Notes: generated by a model from the letters alone, not told the origin. Counted from the first letter of the stretch, positions 9,647 to 17,813 are shown. The stretch is 64,000 nucleotides of DNA from Microbacterium sp. Marseille-Q6648 (GCF_943181415.1 NZ_CALPBZ010000001.1:744001-808000); one strand, 5' to 3'. A program made the numbers and translations.

Positions 9647-10051
9647 CTACAGGCTGCGCAGCAGTTCCTCACAGGCCTGCTCGCAGCGTCGGCATGACTC
9701 CGCGCACACACGGCAGTGCTCGTGCATGTCTGCGTGACGCTCGCACTCGTCTGCGCATGCTCTACATGCCGATCGGCACGCTTCCACGGCCGCTCGGGTG
9801 ATGTTCGCGTCGTACCCGGTGTGCCGTGACAGCACACGCGCCGTGACCGCGCACAGGTCGGCGCAGTCCAGATTGGTGCGAATGCACTTCGTCAGCTCCG
9901 CGACCATCTCCTCGCTCAAGCAAGCGTCCGCGCACGCAGTGCAGGCCTGCGCGCACTCCACACACGCGTCGATACAACGCGCCAGCGCCCTCTCATCAAC
10001 ATTCCCGAGACTCTTCGGGTAGGTGCGCAGCATGACCTCGGTGACCGTCAT
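9647..10051 (-). CDS. csp: Four-helix-bundle copper-storage protein (Csp/DUF326-like)
   Basis: The 134-residue protein contains 18 cysteines arranged as C-x2-C, C-x3-C and C-x6-C runs along predicted helices, beginning with Cys26, 30, 33, 37, 40 and 44. This is the pattern of the cysteine-lined four-helix bundles (Csp, DUF326) that store many Cu(I) ions in their core. No signal peptide is visible, so it should be the cytosolic Csp3 type. The ATG at 10051 is chosen because AAGGAGA lies 6 bases ahead; the frame stays open 225 bases further upstream, but that part is unlike the family. It is the first gene of the minus-strand metal series. Confidence 0.9.
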   Translation of the reverse strand: MTVTEVMLRTYPKSLGNVDERALARCIDACVECAQACTACADACLSEEMVAELTKCIRTNLDCADLCAVTARVLSRHTGYDANITRAAVEACRSACRACADECERHADMHEHCRVCAESCRRCEQACEELLRSL

Positions 10052-10125
10052 GGCCGTCTCCTTTCGAAGGGGTTTGAACGCCGGTAACGTAAGCCGCTCG
10101 CAACGCGCACAGTAAGGGCCTTGCA

Positions 10126-10140
10126 TACTCCACCGGGGTA
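10126..10140. promoter_or_regulatory. Possible CsoR-type operator upstream of csp
   Basis: The sequence TACTCC-ACC-GGGGTA is an imperfect dyad (5 of 6 positions) about 75 bases upstream of the csp ATG. It resembles the CsoR-type palindrome at 8879-8897 in having C/G runs capped by TA. Regulation of csp by CsoR is therefore plausible, but the similarity is short. Confidence 0.35.
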
Positions 10141-10253
10141 CGGTAACCCGCAATAAGCGACGGCCGCGGGGTTGTGTCACCGGCGCAACCTCGCGGCTGA
10201 GATGGGCGCCATGCGTGTGCTCGTTTGGGCCCCTGGCGAAGATCCGCCGTCGG

Positions 10254-10290
10254 TACAGTAAGCACTGTATAGTCATCGAGTGCTGACTAT
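10254..10290. promoter_or_regulatory. Nested palindromes and -10 element at cmtR start
   Basis: Two perfect inverted repeats share base 10269: TACAGT-AAGC-ACTGTA at 10254-10269, and ATAGTCA and TGACTAT around 8 bases at 10269-10290. Between them sits a strong -10 hexamer, TATAGT (10268-10273), 6 bases ahead of the GTG start at 10280. This predicts a leaderless mRNA with the ArsR/CmtR-type repressor binding over the -10 and start codon. Confidence 0.65.
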
Positions 10291-10633
10291 CGCGAATCGC
10301 CTGGATGTCATGAATCGACTGGGACGGGCAATGGCCGACCCGACACGATCGCGGATTCTGATGACCCTGCTCGGCGGCCCGAGCTATCCGGCTGTACTCG
10401 CTCGCGAACTGGAACTATCCCGGTCTAATGTCTCCAACCACCTCACCTGCCTTCGCGACTGCGGCATCGTGATCGCCGAGCCCGAGGGGCGTCAAACTCG
10501 CTACGAGATTGCTGATGGCCATCTGGCCGTCGCGCTCACCGCTCTCGTGGATGTCACCCTGGCGGTCGATGAGAGCGCGCCGTGCGTGGACGCATCCTGC
10601 ACGGTTCCCGGCTGCTGCGAGGTCGCACCGTGA
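10280..10633 (+). CDS. cmtR: CmtR-like ArsR-family Cd(II)/Pb(II) sensor
   Basis: The 117-residue winged-helix repressor starts at GTG. The recognition helix region reads L-S-R-S-N-V-S-N-H-L-T-C-L-R-D-C, which places Cys57 and Cys61 exactly where Mycobacterium tuberculosis CmtR carries its Cd/Pb ligands. Cys102 is also present, completing the three-thiol site. Three extra Cys (107, 112, 113) lie in the C-terminal tail. Metal binding would release it from the operator palindromes at its own start. Its stop overlaps the GTG of the downstream CDF transporter, so sensor and exporter form one operon. Confidence 0.88.
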   Translation: MLTIANRLDVMNRLGRAMADPTRSRILMTLLGGPSYPAVLARELELSRSNVSNHLTCLRDCGIVIAEPEGRQTRYEIADGHLAVALTALVDVTLAVDESAPCVDASCTVPGCCEVAP

Positions 10634-11286
10634 CGACGCTCACGCCTGAGCGACGGGAGCGGCTGCATCGCCGTGTGCGGTTCATCGTCGCTTTCACGAT
10701 CACCTACAACGTGCTCGAGGCGGTCATCGCGATCTGGGCGGGTGTGCTCGCCTCTTCTGCCGCTCTCATCGGGTTCGGTTTGGACTCTGTCGTCGAAGTG
10801 CTCTCGGCCGTCGCGGTGGCGTGGCAGTTCACCCGGAAGGATCCGGAGCGGTGGGAGAAGGCCACGGTTCGCGCGATCGGGCTCGCGTTCTTCGCCCTCG
10901 CGGGCTACGTCACCATCGACGCGATCCTGAGCCTCGTCTCGAGAGACGCCCCCGAGCACAGTCCGCTCGGCCTCGGGATCACCGCGTTGAGCCTGCTGGT
11001 GATGCCAGCGCTCGCCTGGTACGAAACGCGCACAGGTCGAGAACTCGGATCCAAGAGCGTGCTCGCCGACGCGAAGCAGCTACTGCTCTGTGTCTACCTC
11101 TCCGGCGCCGTATTCATCGGTCTGATTCTGAACAGCCTTCTCGGATGGTGGTGGGCCGACTCTGTCGCCGCGCTCGTCGTCGCAGCCCTCGCCGTCCGTG
11201 AAGGCATCGAAGCGTGGCGCGGAGACATCGAGTCTCCCTTCGAGGTCCTCAGTGAGATGAAAGAGGATGGCCGAGGATCCGCGTAA
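10630..11286 (+). CDS. Short cation diffusion facilitator (CDF) transporter
   Basis: From the GTG overlapping the cmtR stop (GTGA), the product is 218 residues with six predicted transmembrane helices. An Asp in the second helix (G-F-G-L-D-S-V-V-E-V) and one in a late helix (W-W-A-D-S-V-A-A-L) match the conserved metal-site Asp positions of CDF antiporters. CDF proteins exchange Zn, Cd or similar divalent ions for protons. The usual C-terminal cytosolic metal-sensing domain of about 80 residues is absent; the protein ends soon after helix six. Coupling to cmtR suggests Cd/Pb/Zn efflux. Confidence 0.85.
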   Translation: MTTLTPERRERLHRRVRFIVAFTITYNVLEAVIAIWAGVLASSAALIGFGLDSVVEVLSAVAVAWQFTRKDPERWEKATVRAIGLAFFALAGYVTIDAILSLVSRDAPEHSPLGLGITALSLLVMPALAWYETRTGRELGSKSVLADAKQLLLCVYLSGAVFIGLILNSLLGWWWADSVAALVVAALAVREGIEAWRGDIESPFEVLSEMKEDGRGSA

Positions 11287-11383
11287 TCCCGCGATTCTCG
11301 CCCGCGCGCAGCGACTCGCGCTCACCACGATGGCCTGACTCCGGACGGAGGCGATGTCGGGTGGCCTGTCTACACTCTCGAGC

Positions 11384-12511
11384 ATGGGCAGCATATCCCC
11401 ATACGATTCGGCGCAGGGCCGCCGGTACCGCGTGCGATACCGCAAGCCCGACCAGACCCAGACGGACAAGCGCGGCTTCCGAACAAAGCGCGAGGCCGAA
11501 CTCTTTCTGGCGTCAGTCGAATTAGACAAGGCTCGCGGCGGCTACATCGATCCGGGTAGGGCGCGCGTCACGGTCGAGCAGTGGATGGCAATCTGGCTCT
11601 CGTCGCGCACCGACGTGCGGGCGACCACCCGAGATCGCATCGAGGGGATCATCGCTAAGCACGTCAATCCGAAGCTTGGACATCTGCCACTCAGCGACGT
11701 GACCCGACTGGGGGTGCAGCAATGGGCGTCCACGCTGCCTGGCGAACCTGCCACGGTCCGCAAGATCGTCCTCGTGCTATCGGGCGCACTTCAACTCGCC
11801 GTTGAGGATGGCCGTCTGTCTCATAACCCCGCCGCGACCCTGCGGCTGGCGAGGACGGTGCAGAAGCGTAAGCGGTACCTCAGCCATGCCGAGGTCGGAG
11901 CACTCGCGCAAGCTGTGGGCCGACAACCGAACGGCGCCGAGCTGGGCTACGACATCCTCGTGCTTGTACTGGCATACTGCGGACTCCGTTGGGGCGAAGC
12001 GTCGGGATTGCGTGTGAAGGACGTCGACCTGGAACGCAGCCGACTCAACGTAGAGGCCACGGTCGTCATGGTGAAGGGCCACCAGAGGGAGGAGGCGCCG
12101 AAGGACTACGAGCACCGGTCGATTCCCATTCCTGCTTTCCTCCGCCCGCACCTCGCCCGCCAGATCGCCGGCCGGTCCCCCCACTCACCGGTCTTCTACG
12201 GTCAGCGCACGGGTACGTGGTTGCGCAACGCGGTCTTTCGCCTCGGCTGGTTCAACGACGCGGCTGCCAGTATCGGGTTGACAGGCCTGACTCCGCACGA
12301 GTTGCGCCACACGGCGGCGTCTCTGGCGATCTCAGCCGGAGCGAACGTCAAAGCGGTGCAGCGAATGCTCGGCCATGCCAAGGCCAGCGTTACCCTCGAC
12401 GTGTACGCCGACCTGTTCGAGGAGGATCTCGATGCCGTCGCGGTCTCGCTCAACGCGGCTGCTCTCCAGACGACTGTCGGCGACTTCTACGCTGTGGCTG
12501 AGACCGAGTAG
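11384..12511 (+). CDS. Tyrosine-family site-specific integrase
   Basis: The product is about 375 residues from ATG 11384 (an earlier in-frame start at 11354 is possible). An Arg/Lys-rich N-terminal arm-binding region is followed by a SAM-like core-binding domain at about 65-145 and a catalytic domain at about 165-370. The catalytic set is complete: Arg in C-G-L-R-W-G-E, H-E-L-R-H, the G-H of M-L-G-H, and the nucleophilic Tyr in D-V-Y-A-D-L-F. The domain order is that of phage and island integrases. It lies 256 bases from the 3' end of tRNA-Glu, so it probably inserted the metal island there. Confidence 0.93.
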   Translation: MGSISPYDSAQGRRYRVRYRKPDQTQTDKRGFRTKREAELFLASVELDKARGGYIDPGRARVTVEQWMAIWLSSRTDVRATTRDRIEGIIAKHVNPKLGHLPLSDVTRLGVQQWASTLPGEPATVRKIVLVLSGALQLAVEDGRLSHNPAATLRLARTVQKRKRYLSHAEVGALAQAVGRQPNGAELGYDILVLVLAYCGLRWGEASGLRVKDVDLERSRLNVEATVVMVKGHQREEAPKDYEHRSIPIPAFLRPHLARQIAGRSPHSPVFYGQRTGTWLRNAVFRLGWFNDAAASIGLTGLTPHELRHTAASLAISAGANVKAVQRMLGHAKASVTLDVYADLFEEDLDAVAVSLNAAALQTTVGDFYAVAETE

Positions 12512-12679
12512 ACAAACCCCGCTTTGAGCCTCATCGCCCCGGCGAGCACGGCCTGACAGAGTGCGATCGCTGCGCCTCGGGACCTCAAGGCGAGACGGAG
12601 TGATGGTCAAAAGCCTGGCAAAGACGCCCCGAAATCCGCGTTTCCAGCCGACCATCTGCAGGCAACGACTCTGGGATCC

Positions 12680-12715
12680 GTGGGCAAAATGTGGGCAGAT
12701 CCGAACATCGCCCAC
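12680..12715. repeat. Putative integrase arm-type repeats
   Basis: GTGGGCA occurs at 12680-12686 and again at 12691-12697, exactly 11 bases apart, and GTGGGCG occurs on the opposite strand at 12709-12715. Short repeats of this kind between an integrase gene and its tRNA attachment core fit arm-type binding sites for the integrase N-terminal domain. They lie about 55-90 bases from the tRNA 3' end. Confidence 0.5.
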
Positions 12716-12735
12716 ATGGACGTCCTCCGAGAATG

Positions 12736-12767
12736 ACGAAAACCCCCGGATAACCGGGGGTTTTCGT
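12736..12767 (-). terminator. Rho-independent terminator of tRNA-Glu
   Basis: A perfect 14-bp stem with a 4-base loop (ATAA) and T/A-rich ends directly abuts the encoded CCA of the tRNA gene. Its core is CCCCCGG and CCGGGGG. With TTTT on each strand it would also stop transcription arriving from the integrase side. Confidence 0.85.
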
Positions 12768-12843
12768 TGGTGACCCCAGCGGGATTCGAACCCGCGTTAC
12801 CGCCGTGAGAGGGCGGCGTACTAGGCCGCTATACGATGGGGCC
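12768..12843 (-). tRNA. tRNA-Glu (CTC)
   Basis: The sequence folds as a standard cloverleaf with acceptor stem GGCCCCA, anticodon loop carrying CTC, and T-arm with GGTTCGAATCC. The discriminator is A at 12771 and CCA is encoded at 12768-12770. Its 3' end faces the integrase, as expected for an attachment site that is restored on integration. Confidence 0.95.
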
Positions 12844-12950
12844 GCTTTCGCAACCGTTCGATTATGGCATGTGTTCGGATGCCCGCCAAATCGACACGGG
12901 TCCCGGTTCCGGCCCTTGCCGAGGGTCGGTGGCGGCGGTTGACTCGACCC

Positions 12951-13589
12951 ATGCGAGTCACGAAATACGAACACGCCACGCTCACCGTCCACGATGCCGG
13001 GAAGACGCTGGTGATCGATCCCGGCTCGTTCACCGCTCCCCTCGGCGAGCTCGAGCAGGTGGTGGGAGTGGTCATCACCCATGAGCACCCCGACCACTGG
13101 ACCCCCGAGCACCTCACCCGCATCCTGCGGACCTTCCCCGACGCCGTGGTCTACGGGCCGGCGGGTGTCGTGGCCGCGGCATCCGACTTCGACATCGTGG
13201 GGGTCGCCCCCGGCGACACCCGGGAGGTCGGGCCGTTCCGTCTGACGTTCTTCGGGGGCAGGCACGCGCTCATCCACGAGTCGATCCCCGTGGTCGACAA
13301 CGTCGGCGTCCTCGTCAACGACGCCTTCTACTACCCGGGCGACTCGTACACCGTGCCCGGAGGGGCCGAGGTGAAGCTCCTCGCGGCACCGGTCGGGGCG
13401 CCCTGGCTCAAGATCGGCGACGCCATGGACTTCGTGCTGAAGGTCGCCCCGCGGCAGGCCTTCGGCACCCACGACATGACGCTGTCCGTCGCCGGTCGCC
13501 AGATGGGCAGAGCACGGCTGGCGTGGGCCGTGGAGCAGGACGGCGGGGAGTTCCTCGAGCTCGAGGTCGGCGAGGCCGCCGACATCTGA
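12951..13589 (+). CDS. MBL-fold metallo-hydrolase
   Basis: The protein has 212 residues. The metallo-beta-lactamase signature T-H-E-H-P-D-H-W lies at about residues 41-48, and later metal ligands are consistent with G-G-R-H-A and F-Y-Y-P-G-D-S (about residues 100-130) and G-T-H-D near the end. This arrangement is typical of the small UlaG/COG2220-like hydrolases, probably cytosolic and Zn-dependent. The substrate cannot be predicted. The start at ATG 12951 begins the first beta strand of the fold. The gene is the first chromosomal gene after the tRNA and converges on the fructose operon across a strong hairpin. Confidence 0.85.
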   Translation: MRVTKYEHATLTVHDAGKTLVIDPGSFTAPLGELEQVVGVVITHEHPDHWTPEHLTRILRTFPDAVVYGPAGVVAAASDFDIVGVAPGDTREVGPFRLTFFGGRHALIHESIPVVDNVGVLVNDAFYYPGDSYTVPGGAEVKLLAAPVGAPWLKIGDAMDFVLKVAPRQAFGTHDMTLSVAGRQMGRARLAWAVEQDGGEFLELEVGEAADI

Positions 13590-13604
13590 GTCGCTCCGAG
13601 ACGG

Positions 13605-13650
13605 AGAAAGCGGATGCCGCGCCGGCTTCGAGCCGCGGCATCCGCTTTCT
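13605..13650. terminator. Bidirectional terminator hairpin
   Basis: AGAAAGCGGATGCCGCG at 13605-13621 and its exact complement at 13634-13650 form a perfect 17-bp stem with a 12-base loop. The stem ends in A/T pairs, so each strand has a short U-tract. It lies between the convergent MBL and ptsH genes. Confidence 0.85.
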
Positions 13651-13690
13651 GGTCCGTCGCCTCGTCAGAGGCGTGTGCCGGAGTGGCCTC

Positions 13691-13960
13691 TCACTCGGCG
13701 TCGAGGTCGGTCTCGAGCAGCGCGACGAGTTCGTCGAGGGCCTGATCGGCACCCTCGCCTTCGGCCTTCAGCGTCACGACCGTGCCCTGCGAGGCGCCGA
13801 GGCCCATGAGCGACAGGATGCTGCCGGCGTTGAGGTCGGGCCCGCCGTCGACGGCGATCGTCACCGGGACCGGCTTCTCCTGCACCGCCTGCACGAAGAG
13901 CTTCGCGGGGCGGGCGTGCAGGCCTGAGCTGCTGGCGATGGTGGCGGTGCGTTCTGCCAT
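13691..13960 (-). CDS. ptsH: Phosphocarrier protein HPr
   Basis: The 89-residue protein carries the HPr active site G-L-H-A-R-P-A, with His15 the phosphorylated residue, and the N-A-G-S-I-L-S-L-M region at about 44-52, where Gram-positive regulatory Ser46 lies (here Ser47/Ser50). It passes phosphate from Enzyme I to the fructose EII encoded just upstream. GAGGAGAC before the ATG supports the start. It is the last gene of the fruR-fruK-fruA-ptsH series, 26 bases after fruA. Confidence 0.95.
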   Translation of the reverse strand: MAERTATIASSSGLHARPAKLFVQAVQEKPVPVTIAVDGGPDLNAGSILSLMGLGASQGTVVTLKAEGEGADQALDELVALLETDLDAE

Positions 13961-13986
13961 GTCGTCTCCTCGATCGATTTCGTCGG

Positions 13987-16062
13987 TCACGCCGGGACGG
14001 CGGTCTTCAGGGGGGCCTCGGCCTGCTCGAGCTCCTTGCGGCCCACGAACCGCTTGAGGGCCACGACGACCAGGGCCGTCACGACGGTACCGGCCGCGAG
14101 GGCGATGAGGAAGCCCCAGATGGGGTTGATGGCGAAGAACACGAAGATCCCGCCATGGGGTGCCAGCGACTGGACGCCGAAGACCATCGTGAGCGCACCG
14201 GTCACCGCACCGCCGATCATCGAGGCGGGGATCACGCGCAGCGGGTCGGCCGCGGCGAACGGGATCGCACCCTCGCTGATGAAGGCCGCACCGAGCAGCC
14301 ACGCGGCCTTGCCGTTCTCGCGCTCCACCGGGGTGAACACGTTGCGGGCGAGGACGGTCGACGCGAGGGCCATGGCCAGCGGCGGGACCATGCCCGCGGC
14401 CATGACCGCGCCCATGATCAGGTACGGCGTGGCGTTTTCGGCCGTGGCCGCGGCCAGGCCCGCGGTCGCGAAGGCGTAGGCCACCTTGTTGACCGGGCCG
14501 CCGAGGTCGAAGCACATCATGAGACCGAGGATCACACCGACGAGAACGATGCCCGAGGTGCCGGCGAGGCCGTTGAGCCAGACGGTGAGGCCCTCCATGA
14601 GAGCGGCGATCGGGCGGCCGAGGAAGAGGATCATCAGGCCCGACGCCACGATGGACGCCACGAGGGGGATGATCACGACCGGCATGAGACCGCGCAGCCA
14701 GCGCGGGGCGCTGAGGCTGCCCAGCCACCACGCGACGAAGCCGGCGAGCAGACCTCCGACGATGCCGCCGATGAACCCGGCGTTCATGAGGACGGCCACC
14801 GCACCGGCGACGAAGCCGGGCGCGATGCCGGGACGGTCGGCGATCGCGAACGCGATGTAGCCCGCCAGAGCCGACACCAGGAATCCCATCGATGTGGCGC
14901 CGATCATGAAGAAGACCGAACCGAGGTAGAGCCCGACGTTGCCGAGCAGCAGGTTCTCGCCGCCCTCGGGGAGGTTCCACAGCGCGTTCTGGGTGATGAT
15001 CGTGCCCGCGTTGTCGGTGACGTCGTAGCCGCCGAGCAGGAAGCCGAGCGCGATGAGGAGTCCGCCGCCGGCGACGAACGGGATCATGTAGCTCACGCCG
15101 GTCAGCAGGATGCGCTGGATACGTGCACCCCACGACAGGGTCTCCGCGGGCGCGGAATCGGAGGCCGTGGCCGTGCCGCCCACGCGCGTCGCGTTCGGGT
15201 CCTTCGCGGCGGCGACCGCGTCGGCGATTAGCTGGTCGGGCTGCTCGATGCCGCGCTTGACTCCGGCGCGGACGACCGGCTTGCCCGCGAAGCGCTGGGG
15301 CTCGCGGACGTCGACGTCGGTGGCGAAGATCACGGCGTCGGCGTTGTCGATCACGTCGCGGGGCAGCGCCTGATAGCCGCTGGAGCCCTGCGGCTCGACG
15401 ACGAGGTCGACGCCGTTCTTCTTGCCGGCGGCCGTCAGCGCGTCCGCGGCCATGAACGTGTGGGCGATGCCGGTGGCGCACGCGGTGACCGCCACGATGC
15501 GCGCGGGCCGGCCGTCGACCTCGAGCCCGGATGCCGCGGCGGTCGGTGCGGCAGCTGTCGGTGCGGCAGCTGTCGCGGCGGGGGCCGCGGCCGGGGCGGC
15601 TGCGGAGTCCTCCTCGCCGATGGCACGGCGGACGATGCCGACGACCTCCTCCGCGGTGGTGGCCGCTCGCAGACCCGCGGTGAAGTCGTCCTGCATCAGG
15701 CTGCGCGCGAGCTTGGACAGCACGGCCAAGTGAGCTTCGGCGGCGCCTTCCGGCGCCGCGATCAGGAACACCAGATCGGCCGGGCCGTCCGGCGCGCCGA
15801 AGTCGACCCCGGGGGCGAGGCGGGCGAAGGCGAGCGAGGGCTGCGTGACGGCGGCGCTCTTGGCGTGCGGGATCGCGATGCCGCCGGGCAGGCCGGTCTC
15901 GTCCTTCTGCTCGCGGGCCCAGGCGTCGGTGAACAGTGCCGCGCCGTCGGTGGCGCGGCCGGTGGCCGCCACGCGCTCGGCGAGAGCACGGATGACGGCG
16001 GCTTTGTCGTCTCCGAGCGTCTCGTCGAGGCTGACGAGCTCCGGGGTGATGGTGTCGGACAT
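13987..16062 (-). CDS. fruA: PTS fructose transporter subunit EIIABC
   Basis: The 691-residue fusion has the order EIIA-EIIB-EIIC. EIIA occupies about residues 1-150 with active His66 in G-I-A-I-P-H-A-K. An Ala/Pro-rich linker with a short tandem repeat follows (155-178). EIIB at about 182-280 has phospho-Cys195 in T-A-C-A-T-G-I-A-H-T. The EIIC membrane domain at about 310-670 contains roughly ten helices. It imports fructose as fructose-1-phosphate, the substrate of FruK encoded 27 bases upstream. Confidence 0.95.
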   Translation of the reverse strand: MSDTITPELVSLDETLGDDKAAVIRALAERVAATGRATDGAALFTDAWAREQKDETGLPGGIAIPHAKSAAVTQPSLAFARLAPGVDFGAPDGPADLVFLIAAPEGAAEAHLAVLSKLARSLMQDDFTAGLRAATTAEEVVGIVRRAIGEEDSAAAPAAAPAATAAAPTAAAPTAAASGLEVDGRPARIVAVTACATGIAHTFMAADALTAAGKKNGVDLVVEPQGSSGYQALPRDVIDNADAVIFATDVDVREPQRFAGKPVVRAGVKRGIEQPDQLIADAVAAAKDPNATRVGGTATASDSAPAETLSWGARIQRILLTGVSYMIPFVAGGGLLIALGFLLGGYDVTDNAGTIITQNALWNLPEGGENLLLGNVGLYLGSVFFMIGATSMGFLVSALAGYIAFAIADRPGIAPGFVAGAVAVLMNAGFIGGIVGGLLAGFVAWWLGSLSAPRWLRGLMPVVIIPLVASIVASGLMILFLGRPIAALMEGLTVWLNGLAGTSGIVLVGVILGLMMCFDLGGPVNKVAYAFATAGLAAATAENATPYLIMGAVMAAGMVPPLAMALASTVLARNVFTPVERENGKAAWLLGAAFISEGAIPFAAADPLRVIPASMIGGAVTGALTMVFGVQSLAPHGGIFVFFAINPIWGFLIALAAGTVVTALVVVALKRFVGRKELEQAEAPLKTAVPA

Positions 16063-16089
16063 GGTTCCTCCGTGGTGGTGGTGCGGGGT

Positions 16090-17037
16090 TCAGAACAGAC
16101 GGGTGACGGGGACGGTTCCGTCAGGGAGATCGCTCGGCGTGGGCGCCTGCGTGCCCGGGAGCGAAGCAGCGGCAGCGCCGTAGCGGATGCCGGTGGCGAG
16201 GGATTCCTCGGGCGTGCCGCCCGCGGCATCCGAGATCAGGAATCCGGCGAGCGAGCTGTCGCCGGCGCCCACGGTGCTGCGGACCTGGATCCGGGGCGGC
16301 GTCGCCGCCCAGGCCGCGTCGGCCCTCAGGTACACCGCGCCGTGCGCGCCGAGGGTGATCAGGGCCGCGCCGGTGCGTGAGGGGACGAGATGCCGCGCGA
16401 TGCGCACGACATCCTCGACGAGCGGCGTCGCCGGATCGAGGGCGATGCCGGTCAGCTCGCTGAGCTCGTCCTCGTTCGGTTTGATGAGGTCCGGGGCACC
16501 ATGAGCGACGACGTCGCGCAGAGCCGGCCCGGATGTGTCCACGGCGATGCGCGGGGCGTCGGGACCGAGGGCGGAGCGCACCGCCGCGATGACCTGGACG
16601 TAGAACGCGTCGCCCGCACCGGGTGGGAGGGATCCGGCCAGCACGAGCCAGTCGGCGCCTCGCGCGACGTCGACGGTCGCGGCGATGAGGGCGTCCAGCT
16701 CGGCGGCGTCGAGGATCGCGCCCGGCAGGTTGAGCTTGGTGGTCACCCCGGCGGGGTCGGTGATGGTGATGTTCGCTCGGACGTGACCGCGCACGGGTAC
16801 GCGCACGGCATCCACACCGGCCCCGCGCAGCGCCGCGTCGAAGGGGTCGTCGACCGCCAAGGGCAGGACGGCGCGCGTGGCTCCGCCGGCGGCCGCGATC
16901 ACCCGGGCGACGTTGATCCCCTTTCCTCCGGCATCCTCGCGCGACGCCGTCGCCGTCTGCACTTCGCCCGGCTGCAGCGGCGCGGCGAGCGTCACCGTGC
17001 GATCGAGCGACGGATGGGCGGTGAGGGTGACGATCAT
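16090..17037 (-). CDS. fruK: 1-phosphofructokinase
   Basis: The 315-residue PfkB-family sugar kinase should phosphorylate fructose-1-phosphate to fructose-1,6-bisphosphate. The N-terminal P-S-L-D-R-T and G-G-K-G-I-N-V-A-R signature (about 38-46) and the C-terminal G-A-G-D-S signature with the catalytic Asp (about residue 255) are both present. Its ATG overlaps the fruR stop by four bases, indicating translational coupling inside the fructose operon. Confidence 0.95.
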   Translation of the reverse strand: MIVTLTAHPSLDRTVTLAAPLQPGEVQTATASREDAGGKGINVARVIAAAGGATRAVLPLAVDDPFDAALRGAGVDAVRVPVRGHVRANITITDPAGVTTKLNLPGAILDAAELDALIAATVDVARGADWLVLAGSLPPGAGDAFYVQVIAAVRSALGPDAPRIAVDTSGPALRDVVAHGAPDLIKPNEDELSELTGIALDPATPLVEDVVRIARHLVPSRTGAALITLGAHGAVYLRADAAWAATPPRIQVRSTVGAGDSSLAGFLISDAAGGTPEESLATGIRYGAAAASLPGTQAPTPSDLPDGTVPVTRLF

Positions 17038-17813
17038 GCGTTCCAGACCTCCACATCGGCGTCCGCCAGCGCGAGCGCGAGCTCGGCGTCGGGCCGAGCG
17101 TCGCTGACGAGCACGTCCACGTCGGCCAGTGCGCCGAAGCCGACGAGCAGCTCGCGCCCGAGCTTGTCACGGTCGGCGACGACGACGACACGCCGCGCGG
17201 CACTCACGATCGCGCGCTTGACGGCGGCCTCGTCGGGGTCGGGCGTGCTCAGGCCGAAGCCGGCGGAGACGCCGTTCGTGCCGACGAAGGCCACATCGGG
17301 CCGCAGGTTCTCGATGGTCCGGACGGTGTCCGAGCCCACGGCGGCAGCGGTGACGCCTCGGACGCGGCCGCCGATGACGGTGAGGTCCGCACCGGACTGC
17401 CCGGCCAGCTCTGCGGCCAGGCTCAGCGCGTGGGTGACGATCTCGATGCCGCCGGCGCGCAGCCGCGGCGCGAGACTCTGGGCGACCGCGGCCGTGGTGG
17501 TTCCGGCGTCGAAGTAGACCGAGCCCTGGAAGCCCTCGCCGATCGCGCGCGCCGCGCGGGCACCGATGGCGGCCTTCGCGGCGCTGTGGACGCTCCGGCG
17601 CTCGACGAGGGTCGCCTCAGCGGTGGAGCCGCTGTCGATCGGGACCGCTCCGCCGTGGACCCGTCGCAGCAGGCCGGCGGTCTCGAGCAGGTCGAGGTCG
17701 CGGCGGACGGTCTCCGTCGTGACGTCGAAGCGCTGGGCGAGGTCGACGACGCTCACGCGCCCGTCGGCACGGAGTCGGCGCTCGATGAGCTGCTGACGCT
17801 CCGCTGCGTACAT
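17034..17813 (-). CDS. fruR: DeoR-family transcriptional regulator of the fructose operon
   Basis: The 259-residue regulator has a DeoR winged-helix domain at about residues 3-57 (M-Y-A-A-E-R-Q-Q-L-I-E-R-R-L start, V-T-T-E-T-V-R-R-D-L recognition helix) and a sugar-phosphate-binding DeoRC domain at about 75-235 (V-Y-F-D-A-G-T-T-T-A, I-G-G-R-V-R-G). In related actinobacteria the effector is a fructose phosphate. It is the first gene of the operon. Tandem 20-bp repeats over the promoter are its likely binding sites. Confidence 0.9.
   Translation of the reverse strand: MYAAERQQLIERRLRADGRVSVVDLAQRFDVTTETVRRDLDLLETAGLLRRVHGGAVPIDSGSTAEATLVERRSVHSAAKAAIGARAARAIGEGFQGSVYFDAGTTTAAVAQSLAPRLRAGGIEIVTHALSLAAELAGQSGADLTVIGGRVRGVTAAAVGSDTVRTIENLRPDVAFVGTNGVSAGFGLSTPDPDEAAVKRAIVSAARRVVVVADRDKLGRELLVGFGALADVDVLVSDARPDAELALALADADVEVWNA

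Noticed and set aside
15541-15580. Short tandem repeat (15-bp unit) as a regulatory or mobile repeat
   Set aside because: It lies in frame inside fruA and encodes the Ala/Pro/Thr linker between EIIA and EIIB; it is explained by coding sequence.
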